Assembly (NCBI RefSeq): GCF_020991085.1
Contig: NZ_CP087719.1
Location: 1,880,001 to 1,944,000, forward strand
Origin: Roseomonas sp. OT10
GTDB taxonomy: Bacteria; Pseudomonadota; Alphaproteobacteria; Acetobacterales; Acetobacteraceae
Direction: 5' to 3'
DNA length: 64,000 bases
The notes under the pieces were generated by a model. It worked only from the letters and a program-made list of their open reading frames with translations, searched no databases and was not told the origin of the DNA. Position 1 is the first letter of the stretch. Each line of letters starts with the position of its first letter. The translations under genes were made by a program, and so were the position numbers. This document shows positions 63,972 through 64,000 of the stretch, piece after piece.

Positions 63972-64000
63972 TCAGGCGTTCTGGGTGTTCGGCTTGGGCG
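63972..64000 (-). CDS. tatB: TatB C-terminus (partial, cut by window edge)
   Basis: The window ends inside a minus-strand frame whose last codons read KPNTQNA and then TGA. Its position just upstream of tatC makes TatB, the Tat-pathway partner of TatC, the obvious identity. Only the C-terminal tail is visible, which is poorly conserved in this family, so the call rests on synteny. Confidence 0.6.

Overview
The window is a gene-dense, very GC-rich chromosomal segment whose gene content and order point to an alphaproteobacterium of the Rhodospirillales, most likely Acetobacteraceae close to Roseomonas. The main clue is the run dusB-ntrB-ntrC-ntrY-ntrX-dat-HAD-hfq-hflX, a hallmark alphaproteobacterial order. 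The tatB/tatC/serS and metG-tatD-MBL blocks, livGF-SBP-livHM, a complex I NDUFS4-like subunit gene and Hint-domain and serralysin secreted proteins fit too. The genus-level placement is inference.

Layout. 0.3-13 kb: nitrogen-sensing and RNA-metabolism operon (dusB, ntrBC, ntrYX, D-amino acid aminotransferase, HAD phosphatase, hfq, hflX, inositol-phosphatase family), facing mazG. 13.1-13.4 kb: a short non-coding patch with an exact 2 x 49 bp tandem duplication and an AT-rich stretch resembling a dif/Xer site. 13.4-21.6 kb: minus-strand housekeeping block (MBL hydrolase, tatD, metG, holB, tmk, dacA, rlpA, mltB). 21.8-23.9 kb: a Hint-domain protein, an LpxR-like lipid A deacylase and tRNA-Ser(UGA). 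24.2-33.2 kb: a surface-polysaccharide cluster, rmlC-rmlB-rmlD-rmlA for dTDP-L-rhamnose, then a methyltransferase/coiled-coil/glycosyltransferase fusion, a second glycosyltransferase and an uncharacterised protein. 33.5-40.8 kb: DsbA-family protein, a small orphan, mfd, sdhE, recG and a 70-aa orphan. 40.9-46 kb: a Gld-like ABC exporter operon ending in a Nudix hydrolase.

46.0-46.7 kb holds one AT-rich membrane-anchored orphan, a clear foreign islet. 46.7-50.7 kb is a three-gene hydrolase operon (MlrC/M81, M20 carbamoylase-type amidase, ArgE/DapE deacylase) with a divergent class II histone-deacetylase-like amidohydrolase. 52-55.9 kb has a secreted serralysin-like metalloprotease divergent from a TPR-glycosyltransferase. 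55.9-60.7 kb is a complete branched-chain amino-acid-type ABC importer. 61-64 kb has tRNA-Pro(GGG), tRNA-Arg(UCU), the complex I subunit, tRNA-Pro(UGG), serS, tatC and the very end of tatB.

How it fits together. The ntr genes sense nitrogen and redox status. The hydrolase trio and the Liv-type importer could release and import amino-acid nitrogen. The rml/glycosyltransferase block, LpxR, MltB, RlpA, DacA and the serralysin shape the cell surface. I found no CRISPR array, insertion sequence, prophage or rRNA. The least explained parts are the polysaccharide fusion enzyme and its uncharacterised partner, the AT-rich islet, and the repeat plus dif-like patch at 13.15-13.35 kb.
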